DNA of 50,563 nucleotides from a bacterium (GTDB lineage Bacteria > Electryoneota > RPQS01): contig JAPKYT010000089.1 of the NCBI GenBank assembly GCA_026394155.1, forward strand, positions 1-50,563, written 5' to 3'. A program made the position numbers and the translations under genes. The notes beneath the pieces were generated by a model. That model ran no database searches, was not told where the DNA came from, and worked only from the letters and a program-made list of their open reading frames with translations. Shown piece after piece: positions 1 through 8,495 of this stretch; within the stretch, counting starts at the first letter, position 1, and each line of letters starts with the position of its first letter.

Positions 1-1983
1 CGCCGCATCAACCCCTTCGACTGGCAGGACGAGTTCAAGGAGGTCTTCAGCGAAAGGAGCCGGACTTTCTGGCTGGTCACGTTTGTCACTCACAACGCCC
101 GCGTCTCGGATCGGATGGTCGAATTCGGCGTACAGAAGGGAGAGCCGCTGATCTTCACCGCTGAAGAACGCGAGCGCGTGGCGGACATCCTGAGCGCGCT
201 GTGGAAGGAGTACGGAATTCCGGTTGTCGCCGGCAACGTCCTGAGCGACCACGTGCATCTGGTGATGGCGGCGGAAAACGAGACCGAGCTTGACGAGCAC
301 GTGCGAAAACTCAAGGGAGCAAGCTCCTACAGGTTTTCGCGCGAAGTGCGGCCAAGCGAGGGAGGCCACGTCTGGCAGCAGAAGTTCAATCGCAAGCCCT
401 TGACCACTGAGCGGGCTCTGCACGACGCGCAGGAGTATGTCTGGAATAATCACCTCAAGCATGACAGCGCCCCACCCGACAAGGGGTTAAAACCCCCTTG
501 CCTCTCCAGCAAGTTAGGCAAGGGGCTTCAGCCCCTTGTCCCTCAGCCCCTTGTCCCACAGCCCCTTGTCCCTCAGCCCCTTGTCCCTCAGCCCCTTGTC
601 CTTCAGCCCCTTGTCCTTCAGCCCCTTGTCCCTCAGCCCCTTGAAGCCGACAAGGGGTTAAAACCCCTTGCCTCACCATTATCACCCTTTGTTTCGCCAT
701 CTCCGCCGTATTTGGAGCGCTTGCGCGCGGCCTGCACCAGTGTCGAGGATGCCGCCACGATCCGCGGCGGCTTCGACGCGGTTATCGGAAATCCGCCCTA
801 TGGAATGGTCGCGAATGAGACGCACAAGTCCTACTATGAGGCGGCCTATGCAACTGTGGAAGGTAGGTATGATACGTTTGAACTGTTCATTGAACGTGGA
901 CTTGATCTTGTGTTGACCTCCGGATTCCTTAGCTTCATTGTTCCGAGTCCTCTTCTTACGAACCTGTATAGCCGGAAACTCCGCGCACATCTTCTTGCGA
1001 AAACCACGATAAGACAGATCACAAATTTCGGGGTGGATGTATTCAGCGTGCCTACCGTGCACACATGCATCATTGTGGTATCCAAGGACGCACCGCAGGG
1101 GGCTCCTGTTTCTGTGCGAAAGCGGGTGATGACGCAAGAACAGCTGCGAGGAGAGTTCGACTACTCGATCTCACAAGTCAGGCTGGGCAATGCACCGAAT
1201 CACGCTATAGATATCTTTGTTGATCCATCAACGTCATTGCTCTTGTCGAAGGTCGCCGAGAACGCAGTACCGCTTGGCCAGATCTGCCACATCCGTCAGT
1301 GTATCAAGACCGGCAATGACGATGAGTATGTGAAGACGTCCGCTCGAACTCCCGGAAAGACATGGAAACCGACTCTACGCGGCCGTTCAATAGGCAGGTA
1401 TGACACCCGTGAAGCTAACCTGTACGTCAAGTACGGTCCTTGGCTGGCTCGGAACTGGCAGAATACGTCTTTTTACGAGACACCCAAGTTGGCTGTACGG
1501 GAAACAGGTGCCCGAATAATCGCAACGCTTGACCTTGAGAACCGCTACTTTCTCAGTTCACTCTATGCAGTCTACCCCAAGGCGCAAGCGCGTGCCGAAA
1601 CGCTTTCCTACTTGCTCGCTATCGTCAATTGCAGATTGGCTACATACTTCCTTAAGGTGATCGCGCTTGATCTCACCAAAGGCGCATTCACCAAGTTCCG
1701 AACCAACCAGCTTGCGCGGCTTCCTATCCGGACGATCAACTTTTCTGACAAAGCTGACAAGGCCCGTCACGACAAGATGGTGTCTCTGGTGGAGAAGATG
1801 CTGGAGCTGAACAAGGACTTGCAGAAGGCGCGGACGGACACGGAGCAGACGCGGCTCAAGCGGCAGATCGCGGCCACCGACAAGCAGATTGACCAGCTTG
1901 TCTATGAACTGTACGGCCTGACTGAAGAAGAGATTCGGATCGTGGAGGGGACCGAAGGAAAAGACTTGAGACCTGAGACTTGA
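1..1983 (+). CDS. Type IIG (Eco57I/TaqI-like) adenine methylase with in-frame RAYT insertion, 5'-partial
   Basis: The frame is open from base 1, so the gene starts before the window. Residues 4-17 (NPFDWQDEFKEVF) match the segment that normally lies directly before motif IV in Eco57I-type N6-adenine methylases, and motif IV itself (GGFDAVIGNPPY; NPPY at 790-801) follows only about 240 residues later. Between them lies a REP-associated tyrosine transposase-like (Y1/HUH) domain: HVH at 250-258, a candidate catalytic Tyr at 436-438 (EYVWNN), then a low-complexity QPLVP stretch made of REP repeats. The C-terminal half has the target-recognition region and a coiled tail ending LTEEEIRIVEG, typical of this family. 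These enzymes methylate and usually also cut DNA; the nuclease part would be upstream. Whether the chimera is active is unknown. Family assignment is firm; the insertion is read directly from the frame. Confidence 0.85.
   Translation, partial: RRINPFDWQDEFKEVFSERSRTFWLVTFVTHNARVSDRMVEFGVQKGEPLIFTAEERERVADILSALWKEYGIPVVAGNVLSDHVHLVMAAENETELDEHVRKLKGASSYRFSREVRPSEGGHVWQQKFNRKPLTTERALHDAQEYVWNNHLKHDSAPPDKGLKPPCLSSKLGKGLQPLVPQPLVPQPLVPQPLVPQPLVLQPLVLQPLVPQPLEADKGLKPLASPLSPFVSPSPPYLERLRAACTSVEDAATIRGGFDAVIGNPPYGMVANETHKSYYEAAYATVEGRYDTFELFIERGLDLVLTSGFLSFIVPSPLLTNLYSRKLRAHLLAKTTIRQITNFGVDVFSVPTVHTCIIVVSKDAPQGAPVSVRKRVMTQEQLRGEFDYSISQVRLGNAPNHAIDIFVDPSTSLLLSKVAENAVPLGQICHIRQCIKTGNDDEYVKTSARTPGKTWKPTLRGRSIGRYDTREANLYVKYGPWLARNWQNTSFYETPKLAVRETGARIIATLDLENRYFLSSLYAVYPKAQARAETLSYLLAIVNCRLATYFLKVIALDLTKGAFTKFRTNQLARLPIRTINFSDKADKARHDKMVSLVEKMLELNKDLQKARTDTEQTRLKRQIAATDKQIDQLVYELYGLTEEEIRIVEGTEGKDLRPET
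43..675 (+). mobile_element. REP-associated tyrosine transposase (RAYT)-like insert within the methylase frame
   Basis: The segment between the methylase motifs encodes an IS200/Y1-like transposase domain (SDHVHLVM, WQQKFNRKPL, EYVWNNHLKHD) followed directly by REP-type palindromes. RAYTs are single-copy HUH transposases known to be linked to REP sequences, so transposase plus palindromes fits one element. Both junctions keep the methylase reading frame. Edges are approximate: left edge after EVFSE, right edge after the last palindrome; a further stretch to about 762 before GGFD is of unclear origin. Confidence 0.7.
480..670 (+). repeat. REP palindromes flanking a 15-bp tandem repeat
   Basis: Near-perfect palindrome at 480-500 (CAAGGGGTT/AACCCCCTTG), perfect palindromes at 519-538 (CAAGGGGCT/AGCCCCTTG around TC) and 651-670 (CAAGGGGTT/AACCCCTTG around AA). 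Between the last two lie eight copies of CAGCCCCTTG at 15-bp spacing (about 529-643), read in frame as repeated QPLVP/QPLVL. The tandem unit is the right arm of the second palindrome, so the array probably grew by slippage from a REP element. Confidence 0.85.
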
Positions 1984-2415
1984 GACATGAAAGGAGCTAA
2001 GATGGACGTGCGCAAAGAAGTGATGCGGTCACGCACGAGACAATTTGCCCTGCGTATCATCCGTCTGTGCGCCTCTCTGCCCAAATCTGCTGCCGCACAG
2101 GTCATCGCCAAACAGATCTTGCGCTCCGGAACGTCGGTTGGCGCACACTATGCGGAATCCTGTCGTGCTAAGTCGCGCGCGGATTTCGTGAACAAGGTTG
2201 AGGGCGCCATGCAGGAGTTGGAGGAAACGTCTTACTGGTTGGAATTGCTCGCGGACAGCAATCTTCTCAAATCCGCCCGGCTTGCTTTGCTGCAGCAGGA
2301 GGCATCTGAGCTGATGTCCATCTTCGTCTCTATGGTCAAGAACACCAAGTCCCACATGGAGCCGAGATGAAGGATTCCCTCCTCATTTCAAGTTTCAAGT
2401 CTCACGTCTCAAGTC
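1963..2415. repeat. 19-bp inverted repeats flanking the four-helix-bundle gene
   Basis: Left copy 1963-1981 (GACTTGAGACCTGAGACTT) and right copy 2397-2415, whose reverse complement is GACTTGAGACGTGAGACTT, match at 18 of 19 positions. The left copy overlaps the last codons of the methylase. Each copy also contains internal GAGACTTGA-type direct repeats that continue outward. The pair frames a 415-bp interval holding just one gene, which suggests a small mobilised cassette; no transposase is inside. Confidence 0.75.
2002..2370 (+). CDS. Four-helix-bundle protein (S23/IVP family)
   Basis: 122-residue, mostly helical protein matching the four-helix-bundle family first seen encoded in 23S rRNA intervening sequences (TIGR02436 type): helix 1 RTRQFALRIIRLCASL, then the signature QILRSGTSVGAHYAES, the KVEGAMQELEETSYWLELL helix and a last helix LLQQEASELMSIFVSMVK. 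Start chosen at the ATG 2002 with AAAGGAG at 1990-1996; an in-frame ATG at 1987 lies before that ribosome site. Function is unknown for free-standing members; relatives include Avd of diversity-generating retroelements, but no reverse transcriptase is seen here. The gene is framed by inverted repeats. Confidence 0.85.
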   Translation: MDVRKEVMRSRTRQFALRIIRLCASLPKSAAAQVIAKQILRSGTSVGAHYAESCRAKSRADFVNKVEGAMQELEETSYWLELLADSNLLKSARLALLQQEASELMSIFVSMVKNTKSHMEPR

Positions 2416-2431
2416 TTCTTCACCCCCTGCC

Positions 2432-4261
2432 ATGACCACTTATCTGAAATACATCAATCCCTTCCAGCGCTACCCGCTCAAGCTCGTGGGCACGGCGGTC
2501 TGCACGCTCTTCTATGTGGCTTTCAACGCGCTCGCGCTGTGGCTGATCGCGCCCGTTCTGAAAGTCATCTTCCTTCCCGGCAAGACCGAAGCGCTGCCCG
2601 TGCCCGCCGCCGGCCTTGAAGGGGTGTACGAGACGATGAAGGCGTGGACGTGGCAAGTTCTCGGCGGCGGCGACCCGGCGAACATGCTGCCGCGCCTGTG
2701 CATTGCGCTCATCGTCGTCTTCACCCTCAAGAACATCTTCGCCTACGGCCAGATGCACTTCGTCTCGTTCGTCGAGCAGCGCATGATCCGCGATCTGCGG
2801 CAGCGAGTATTCGAGCATTTGGCGGCGCAGCCTTACACGTTCTACGATCAGCGGCCCACCGGCGAACTGATGTCCAACGTGATGAACGACGTCAACGTCA
2901 TCAGCGTCGCTTTCCAGCGCGTCTTCACGCAGGTGGTGCGCGATCCACTGACTGTCCTCACGCTGCTGGTGTTGCTCATTTCCGTCTCGTGGCAGCTTAC
3001 GCTCTTGGCCGCCGTCATCGTCCCGCTCTTCGGAGTGATCTATCGCTACACGGGCCAGAGCCTGAAGCGCAAGAGCGGCCGCATTCAGCAGCATCTGGGC
3101 GAGATGAGTTCTCATTTGCAGGAAGCCATCTCCGGCGCGCGCGTGGTGAAAGCCTTCGGCACCGAGTCGCATGAAGTGCGCCGTTTCGATCTGCGCAATG
3201 CCGAAGTCTTCCGGCACTCTCTGCGGTTGGTGCGGCTCGACCGCCTGGCGCAGCCGCTTTCGGAAACCATCGGCGTCGTCATCATCGCGCTGGTGCTGCT
3301 CATCGGCGGCCGGCAAGTGCTCTCCGGCCAGCTGCTCGACGCCGAGGACTTCATGCGCTTCATCGTCGTGCTGTTCGCCATTCTTGCTCCGATTCGCGGC
3401 GTGGGCGGCATCCATAACAATCTGCAAATGGGCGCCGCCGCCGGCGCGCGGCTCGATACGATCTTCCGTGCGCCTCCTGAAGTGCTGGACAAGGGCAGGC
3501 GCGAAGTCCGCACGCTCGAGCGCGAGGTGGTCTTCGATCACGTTTCGTTCCGCTATCCCGCTTCGCCCGATTTCGTGCTCAAGGACGTTTCGCTCACCAT
3601 CCGCCGCCACGAAAAAATCGCCCTGGTAGGCCGCAGTGGATCGGGCAAGAGCACCCTCGCCAATCTCATTCCGCGTTTCTACGATCCGCAGCAGGGCCGT
3701 ATTCTGCTCGACGGCGTGTCGGCTGCCGAAATCACGTTGCGCTCGCTGCGCCGTTTGGTGAGCACGGTGAGCCAAGACGTGTTTCTCTTCAACGACACGG
3801 TGCGCTACAACATCGCCTACGGTCTCGATCAAATGGACGATGCGCGTCTGCGCGAGGTTCTTGAGCGCGCACAGGCGGCCGATTTCGTGGCCTCCATGCC
3901 GCAGGGCCTCGACGCGGTGGTGGGCGAGCGCGGCACGCAGCTTTCGGGCGGACAGCGGCAGCGCATCGCCATCGCGCGCGCCCTGCTGCGCGATGCGCCG
4001 ATTCTCATTTTCGATGAGGCCACCTCCTCTCTGGATTCCGAGTCCGAGCGGCTCATCCAGCGCGCGCTGGACGTTCTTTTCCGCGACCGCACGGTCATCA
4101 TCATCGCCCACCGCTTGAGTTCCATCCGCTTCGCCGACCGCGTGGTGCTGCTCGACAGGGGCCGCATCGTGGGCGAGGGAACGCACCACGGGCTGCTCGA
4201 AAAGAGCCCGCTCTATAAGGCGCTCATGCCGCTCTATGAAGAGGACGGCTCGCTCTCGTGA
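2432..4261 (+). CDS. msbA: ABC exporter, MsbA-like (lipid A / lipid flippase)
   Basis: 609-residue half-transporter with an N-terminal six-helix membrane domain (about 20-330) fused to an ABC ATPase. Walker A GRSGSGKST near residue 400, signature LSGGQRQRIAIARALL near 504, Walker B ILIFDEATSSLD near 523 and the H-loop IIIAHRLSS are all intact. Length and architecture are those of MsbA-type exporters that flip lipid A-core across the inner membrane. It is first in an operon with two glycosyltransferases and a phosphatase, and its stop overlaps the next start (GTGA at 4258-4261), which favours an LPS/lipid role over drug export. Substrate is inferred. Confidence 0.85.
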   Translation: MTTYLKYINPFQRYPLKLVGTAVCTLFYVAFNALALWLIAPVLKVIFLPGKTEALPVPAAGLEGVYETMKAWTWQVLGGGDPANMLPRLCIALIVVFTLKNIFAYGQMHFVSFVEQRMIRDLRQRVFEHLAAQPYTFYDQRPTGELMSNVMNDVNVISVAFQRVFTQVVRDPLTVLTLLVLLISVSWQLTLLAAVIVPLFGVIYRYTGQSLKRKSGRIQQHLGEMSSHLQEAISGARVVKAFGTESHEVRRFDLRNAEVFRHSLRLVRLDRLAQPLSETIGVVIIALVLLIGGRQVLSGQLLDAEDFMRFIVVLFAILAPIRGVGGIHNNLQMGAAAGARLDTIFRAPPEVLDKGRREVRTLEREVVFDHVSFRYPASPDFVLKDVSLTIRRHEKIALVGRSGSGKSTLANLIPRFYDPQQGRILLDGVSAAEITLRSLRRLVSTVSQDVFLFNDTVRYNIAYGLDQMDDARLREVLERAQAADFVASMPQGLDAVVGERGTQLSGGQRQRIAIARALLRDAPILIFDEATSSLDSESERLIQRALDVLFRDRTVIIIAHRLSSIRFADRVVLLDRGRIVGEGTHHGLLEKSPLYKALMPLYEEDGSLS

Positions 4262-5340
4262 GACTCTTGCTGGTCAATTCCGCGTGGCCGCCGAGTTGGG
4301 GCGGCGGCGAAAAATGGTTCGTGGAAGCCTCTGTCTGGTTCGCGAACAACGGGCATAAGGTGCGCCTCGCGGGAAGACCGGACTCCCGATTGGTGCGCGC
4401 CGCGCGCGCGCGCGGTGTGGACGCCGTCGAGACTCCTTTCGGCGGCGATTTCGATCCGCGCGCGGTGGCCCGCGCCCGCAAAATCATCTCGGCGTTTGAA
4501 CCCGAGATCATTCTCGTCAATTTCAACAAGGAAGCGTTCCACTTCGGACTGGCCGCGCGCAAGATGAGCATTCCGGTGGCGGCGCGCCACGGGCTGCCGC
4601 TCTGGAAAGCGCGGGTGCATCACCGCTGGCTGGCGCGGCGGTTGCTGGCCGGTGTGATCGTCAATGCGGCCTCGCTGTGGGAGGAGTATCGCTCGCTCGG
4701 CATCGCCCCGCGTTACGTGGCCGTGATTCCCAACGGTGTGGAGATCACAGAGCAGAAGCAGGGCGAACTGCGCCGCCGCTGTGGCGTTGCCCACGACCGC
4801 CGTCTTATCGTTGCCGCGGGCCGCCTCGAATCGCAGAAGCGGTTGGATCGCGTCATCGAAATTGTTGTGCGACTTGTGCCCACTCGGCCTGACGTGATCT
4901 GTCTGATCGCCGGTGAAGGCCCGCTGCGAAGTGAACTCGAAGAGCAGATTCGCGCGCGATCGCTCGAAGGCCACATTCACCTCGCCGGATTCGTCGAGGA
5001 TTTCGCGTCCCTTTGCGGGGACGCCGATCTTTTTCTCCTGACTTCCGATCAGGAAGGCATGCCCAACGTGCTGCTCGAAGCGATGGCGGCGGGCGTGGCC
5101 TGCGTGTCGTTGGCGGTGGGATCGGTGCCGCAAATGTTCAGCGGCGAATTAGCGGCCAATCTGGTGCCAACTGGTGACGTGGACGGCATGTGTGCGCGCG
5201 TTGCGGCTCTGATGGATGATCCCGCTCTGCGCTGCGAGGTGGGCCGCCAAATGCAGATGCGCGCCGCGGACTACAGCCTTGAATCCTCTCTGCGCCGCTA
5301 TGAAGAGGTTTTGCAGCAGATGATTGGTCTCGCTTCATGA
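4258..5340 (+). CDS. Glycosyltransferase family 4 (GT-B)
   Basis: 360-residue retaining glycosyltransferase. N-terminal Gly-rich loop (NSAWPPSWGGGEKWFVEAS), inter-domain VIPNGVEI near residue 160, and the C-terminal donor-site motif EGMPNVLLEAMAAG near 264 with the family's paired Glu residues. No signal peptide, so it acts on the cytoplasmic face of the inner membrane. GTG start overlaps the stop of the ABC exporter, and its own stop overlaps the next start (ATGA 5337-5340), so translational coupling is likely. Probably adds a sugar to LPS core or a related glycolipid; the donor cannot be told. Confidence 0.85.
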   Translation: MRLLLVNSAWPPSWGGGEKWFVEASVWFANNGHKVRLAGRPDSRLVRAARARGVDAVETPFGGDFDPRAVARARKIISAFEPEIILVNFNKEAFHFGLAARKMSIPVAARHGLPLWKARVHHRWLARRLLAGVIVNAASLWEEYRSLGIAPRYVAVIPNGVEITEQKQGELRRRCGVAHDRRLIVAAGRLESQKRLDRVIEIVVRLVPTRPDVICLIAGEGPLRSELEEQIRARSLEGHIHLAGFVEDFASLCGDADLFLLTSDQEGMPNVLLEAMAAGVACVSLAVGSVPQMFSGELAANLVPTGDVDGMCARVAALMDDPALRCEVGRQMQMRAADYSLESSLRRYEEVLQQMIGLAS

Positions 5341-7397
5341 CCAAGCCGCGCCAAATCGAACAGGCGATTTCCGCGCTGGTGCTGGTTGCCATCGCGATCC
5401 TCGCTTGGTTTCCACTCATCGTTCAGTCACAGGGACGGCCCTACACGGCGTGGATGCTCGTGCCGATGTCTCTGGCGATGGTTTTGTTCGCGTTGGCGCT
5501 GGTCTATGATGTTGCCGAGCGGATGCTGGGACCGGGCCGCGGGATTTATGCCGTGGCGGTCTTTTGCACGGTGCCCGCGGTGGGTCTTGCGGCCTGTGAT
5601 CCGGCGGCGATGCAACTGGCCGCTTTTCTTGTTTTCAACGCCGCAGCCGTCTTTCTCGCGTCGCGCGCCCGCGGCGAAGAGCGCCCGTTCTTCCTCGGAA
5701 TGCTCGCGCTCTTGCTGCTCGTGGCCGGCGCGTTCTTCGGTTTTCCCGCGGCCGCAATGGTCTTCGCCTTTGCGATTGTGCTGGCCGTGGGTGAAATCAG
5801 CAAACGACCGGCGCGGGTGCTGCTGGGAATGTGTCTCCTGCTGCTCTATGTGGTGAGCGCGAATATTCGCTTCCTGATAGACCTTCCGCTTCCGCACTTC
5901 ACTCTCGGCAGATCCGCCTTTACACTCACTTCTGTGCTCTCGCTTCTGCCCTGGACTCTGTGGATCATCCCCGCGCTGCTTCGGTTCCGCTCTCGCTCTT
6001 CGGCTGAGCATCGTTGGCGGACGGCGGCTGCGCTGTTCGCGCTTGTCGCACCACCGTTCGCCGTCTTGTTCGGGGATAACGTAACGGCGGTCTCCGTTGC
6101 GTTCGCACCCGCGCTCGCTTTGCTGGCGACTCATCTCTTGCACGAGGATCTCGCCGCCGGTCGCGCCGCGCGGAACATTCCCGCTGTGACGTTGCCCGCA
6201 TTGCTGACGGCGCTCGCCTTGCTTACCGTTGCGTTCTTCTCGGTAATCGGTGTGCTCGCGAAACCTGTCATGGGAGCGACTCACATCGCCGCCGGAGTGA
6301 TTCTTGCCGTGGCCCTCGCATGGGCGGCCTTTTCCCGCCTCCATCGCTGGGCATTTTTTCTGCTGGCCATCGCGGGCGTCTATTTCGGATTGCTGGTCAC
6401 GCAGCGCGAACCGCTTTTTCCGTCGGTGGAAACGGCGGCCGCGCCAGTCCCGCTGTCATTCTTCTTGCTAATTCTTGCCGCCAGTCTGGCCGCCGCCGTC
6501 ACCGCCACGCTGGTCAAGCGAAAACTCTTTTCAGGTGAGGTGAAAGAGCCGGACGAAGCGCGCCTTTTTGCGGCGGACAGCTTCCGCAGTTTCGCGGGGT
6601 CCGAGCCGCGTCCGGTCTCGCTGGCCGATCTGCACGCGCCGTTTTCCTTCGCCGTTTTCGGTGATGTAGCAGGGGCCGAATCGCTTTTTGCCACGCGCCG
6701 GGGCGGCTTTTTCATGTTTCGCGCGCTGGCCCGCACACTGAACGAGTCTTCTCCGACTTTCGCCGTGTCGCTAGGAGATCTGGCGCGCGAGGCGTCGCCC
6801 TTCGCCTATCGGCGGCTGCGCCGTTTGCTGCGCAAGATTTCCGCGCCGCTCACCGTCACGCCCGGAAATCACGACGTGTTCCTCGGCGACACGTACGACG
6901 CGGCGCATTTTCACCGGCTGTTCGGAGCGGATAACGGCGCGTTCGACGCCGGCCCGGTGCGTTTCGTGCTGCTCAACAACGCCTTCGGCTTCGTGAGCGA
7001 GGCCCAATTCGAGTGGCTGGATCGGGTCCTTTCCGAGGGGAGACCGTTCACTGTGGTTTTCTGCCACAAGCCCGTCTTCGAGCAGCGTTCTGACGTTTTC
7101 TACGCGATGGAAACGCGCGAGCACGCTCAAAGATTGCATGAACTCTTCTGCGCGCGCGGCGTGACGGCGGTCTTTTCCGGCCACATCCATTCGCTCTTGC
7201 ACGAACGGCGCGACGGCGTGACCTACATTATTTCCGGCGGCGGCGGTTCGAAACTCACGTCGGCCGATGACCGCTACCATTATTTGCTGGTGGCCGTGCG
7301 CGCGCAGGAAATTGTCGTGCGTGCGCTGCCGCTCGGCTGGAAGCGCTTGCCCGGCGTCTCGCCGCTGCTCGAATTGCATTTCGCACCCCGCCCATGA
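5337..7397 (+). CDS. Polytopic membrane protein fused to calcineurin-like metallophosphatase
   Basis: 686 residues. The first 400 or so hold about ten hydrophobic segments resembling the membrane portion of lipid-linked sugar transferases, though I see no catalytic acidic motif at the N-terminus. The C-terminal part is a full metallophosphoesterase: FGD near 440, SLGDL near 478, GNHD near 510, CHKPVF near 576 and SGHIHS near 615, which supply the usual Asp/His/Asn metal ligands. The fusion puts the phosphatase at the membrane. Operon position between GT4 and GT9 suggests dephosphorylation of a lipid-linked or LPS intermediate; this is inference. Overlapping starts and stops with both neighbours. 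Confidence 0.75.
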   Translation: MTKPRQIEQAISALVLVAIAILAWFPLIVQSQGRPYTAWMLVPMSLAMVLFALALVYDVAERMLGPGRGIYAVAVFCTVPAVGLAACDPAAMQLAAFLVFNAAAVFLASRARGEERPFFLGMLALLLLVAGAFFGFPAAAMVFAFAIVLAVGEISKRPARVLLGMCLLLLYVVSANIRFLIDLPLPHFTLGRSAFTLTSVLSLLPWTLWIIPALLRFRSRSSAEHRWRTAAALFALVAPPFAVLFGDNVTAVSVAFAPALALLATHLLHEDLAAGRAARNIPAVTLPALLTALALLTVAFFSVIGVLAKPVMGATHIAAGVILAVALAWAAFSRLHRWAFFLLAIAGVYFGLLVTQREPLFPSVETAAAPVPLSFFLLILAASLAAAVTATLVKRKLFSGEVKEPDEARLFAADSFRSFAGSEPRPVSLADLHAPFSFAVFGDVAGAESLFATRRGGFFMFRALARTLNESSPTFAVSLGDLAREASPFAYRRLRRLLRKISAPLTVTPGNHDVFLGDTYDAAHFHRLFGADNGAFDAGPVRFVLLNNAFGFVSEAQFEWLDRVLSEGRPFTVVFCHKPVFEQRSDVFYAMETREHAQRLHELFCARGVTAVFSGHIHSLLHERRDGVTYIISGGGGSKLTSADDRYHYLLVAVRAQEIVVRALPLGWKRLPGVSPLLELHFAPRP

Positions 7398-8431
7398 TCC
7401 TTCGCGGCCCGGCTCGATTGCCCGACCCTCAGCGCGTGCTCTTCATTCAGCTGCGCCGCATTGGCGACGTGCTGCTCGGCACACCGGCTCTGCGCGCGGT
7501 GGCGAGGCGTTTTCCCGATGCCAAAGTGGATTTTCTGGTGGAGCCGCCGGCCGATGAGGTGCTGCTCGGCCATCCTTTGGTGGATCGCGTGCTGGTGGCT
7601 GCGCGCGACAAATCGCTGCGCTCGTTTGCACGCGTGGCGCGCGAGCTGCGGCGCGTGCGCTACGACTGGGTGATAGATTTCTTCTCCAATCCGCGCAGCG
7701 CGCAGTTTGCCTTCGTCACGGGTGCGCCGGTACGCGTGGGCCTTGACCGCCGCGGCCGCCGCTGGGCCTACACCCATCACATTGTCGAAGAAGAACAGGA
7801 TCGCGACGCCTATGCCGTGGACCTCAGGCTCGATGCTCTGGCACGCTTGGGTGTGCCGGCTCAGGGACGCGAACTCGAGATTTACGCCGATCGCGCTGAT
7901 CTCGCCGAATGCGCTCGCGTAATTGAACTCCTGACAGATGTTCCGCCGGACAAGCCGTTAGTGGCCATCGCCACCGGCAGCGCCAATCCCGCCAAGCGCT
8001 ACCCCGCCGATCTGACGGCCGAGGTGATCACGCGCCTGTCCGAGAGCGGCTGCGCGGTCGTGCTCACCGCCGGGCCCGGCGAGACGGATTTGGCCGAAGA
8101 GATTCTCAGGCGGTTGCCGCGGCGCGTTCCGCTTCTGAGCGACGCGCGAGTGCCCACGCTGGCCGCGCTCTATCGCCGTGCGCAACTCTATCTCGGTCCC
8201 GATTCCGGCCCCAAACACGTGGCCGTGGCCTGCGGGCTGTCGGCCGTCACCATTTTCGGTCCGGGGCGCCCCTTCAACTGGAATGATCCTTTGAATACGC
8301 GCAATGTGGTGCTGCTCGCGCCGTGCGATGTGCGGCCGCACTGCATCGAAGCGGAGTGCGCGCGCCGACAGTGCCTGCGCAAAATTCCTCCCGACGACGT
8401 GGTACAGGCGGCCCTTTCGCTCCTGAAATGA
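7394..8431 (+). CDS. Glycosyltransferase family 9 (ADP-heptose:LPS heptosyltransferase-like)
   Basis: 345 residues, the usual length of WaaC/WaaF-type enzymes. N-terminal FIQLRRIGDVLLGTPALRAVARRFP is the acceptor-domain signature, and GPDSGPKHVAVACG near residue 268 followed by FGPGRPFNW is the ADP-heptose binding region. It transfers heptose (or a related sugar) to the LPS inner core on the cytoplasmic side. It ends the operon begun at 2432, with ATG overlapping the phosphatase stop, and is followed by a hairpin terminator. Which heptose position it serves is not determinable. Confidence 0.87.
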   Translation: MILRGPARLPDPQRVLFIQLRRIGDVLLGTPALRAVARRFPDAKVDFLVEPPADEVLLGHPLVDRVLVAARDKSLRSFARVARELRRVRYDWVIDFFSNPRSAQFAFVTGAPVRVGLDRRGRRWAYTHHIVEEEQDRDAYAVDLRLDALARLGVPAQGRELEIYADRADLAECARVIELLTDVPPDKPLVAIATGSANPAKRYPADLTAEVITRLSESGCAVVLTAGPGETDLAEEILRRLPRRVPLLSDARVPTLAALYRRAQLYLGPDSGPKHVAVACGLSAVTIFGPGRPFNWNDPLNTRNVVLLAPCDVRPHCIEAECARRQCLRKIPPDDVVQAALSLLK

Positions 8432-8432
8432 A

Positions 8433-8459
8433 AAACGCGGCTCTCTTCGAGTCGCGTTT
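8433..8459 (+). terminator. Hairpin terminator of the LPS operon
   Basis: Eleven-bp stem (AAACGCGGCTC pairing with GAGTCGCGTTT, one G-T pair) with loop TCTTC, starting 2 nt after the heptosyltransferase stop. The T-run after it is weak (TTTCAGTT), so termination strength is uncertain. Confidence 0.6.
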
Positions 8460-8495
8460 CAGTTCCTTGTTCCGAAACAGCGGGAAATTTTGGAG

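Noticed and set aside
529-643. CRISPR-like array
   Set aside because: Units are contiguous 15-bp tandem repeats without spacers and lie inside a coding frame.
2420-4189. 589-residue minus-strand open frame opposite the ABC exporter
   Set aside because: Low-complexity His/Arg/Glu-rich composition, no family motif, and the plus strand encodes a complete MsbA-like protein. The same applies to long antisense frames at 37056-38378, 39524-40477, 40380-41444 and 48815-50038.
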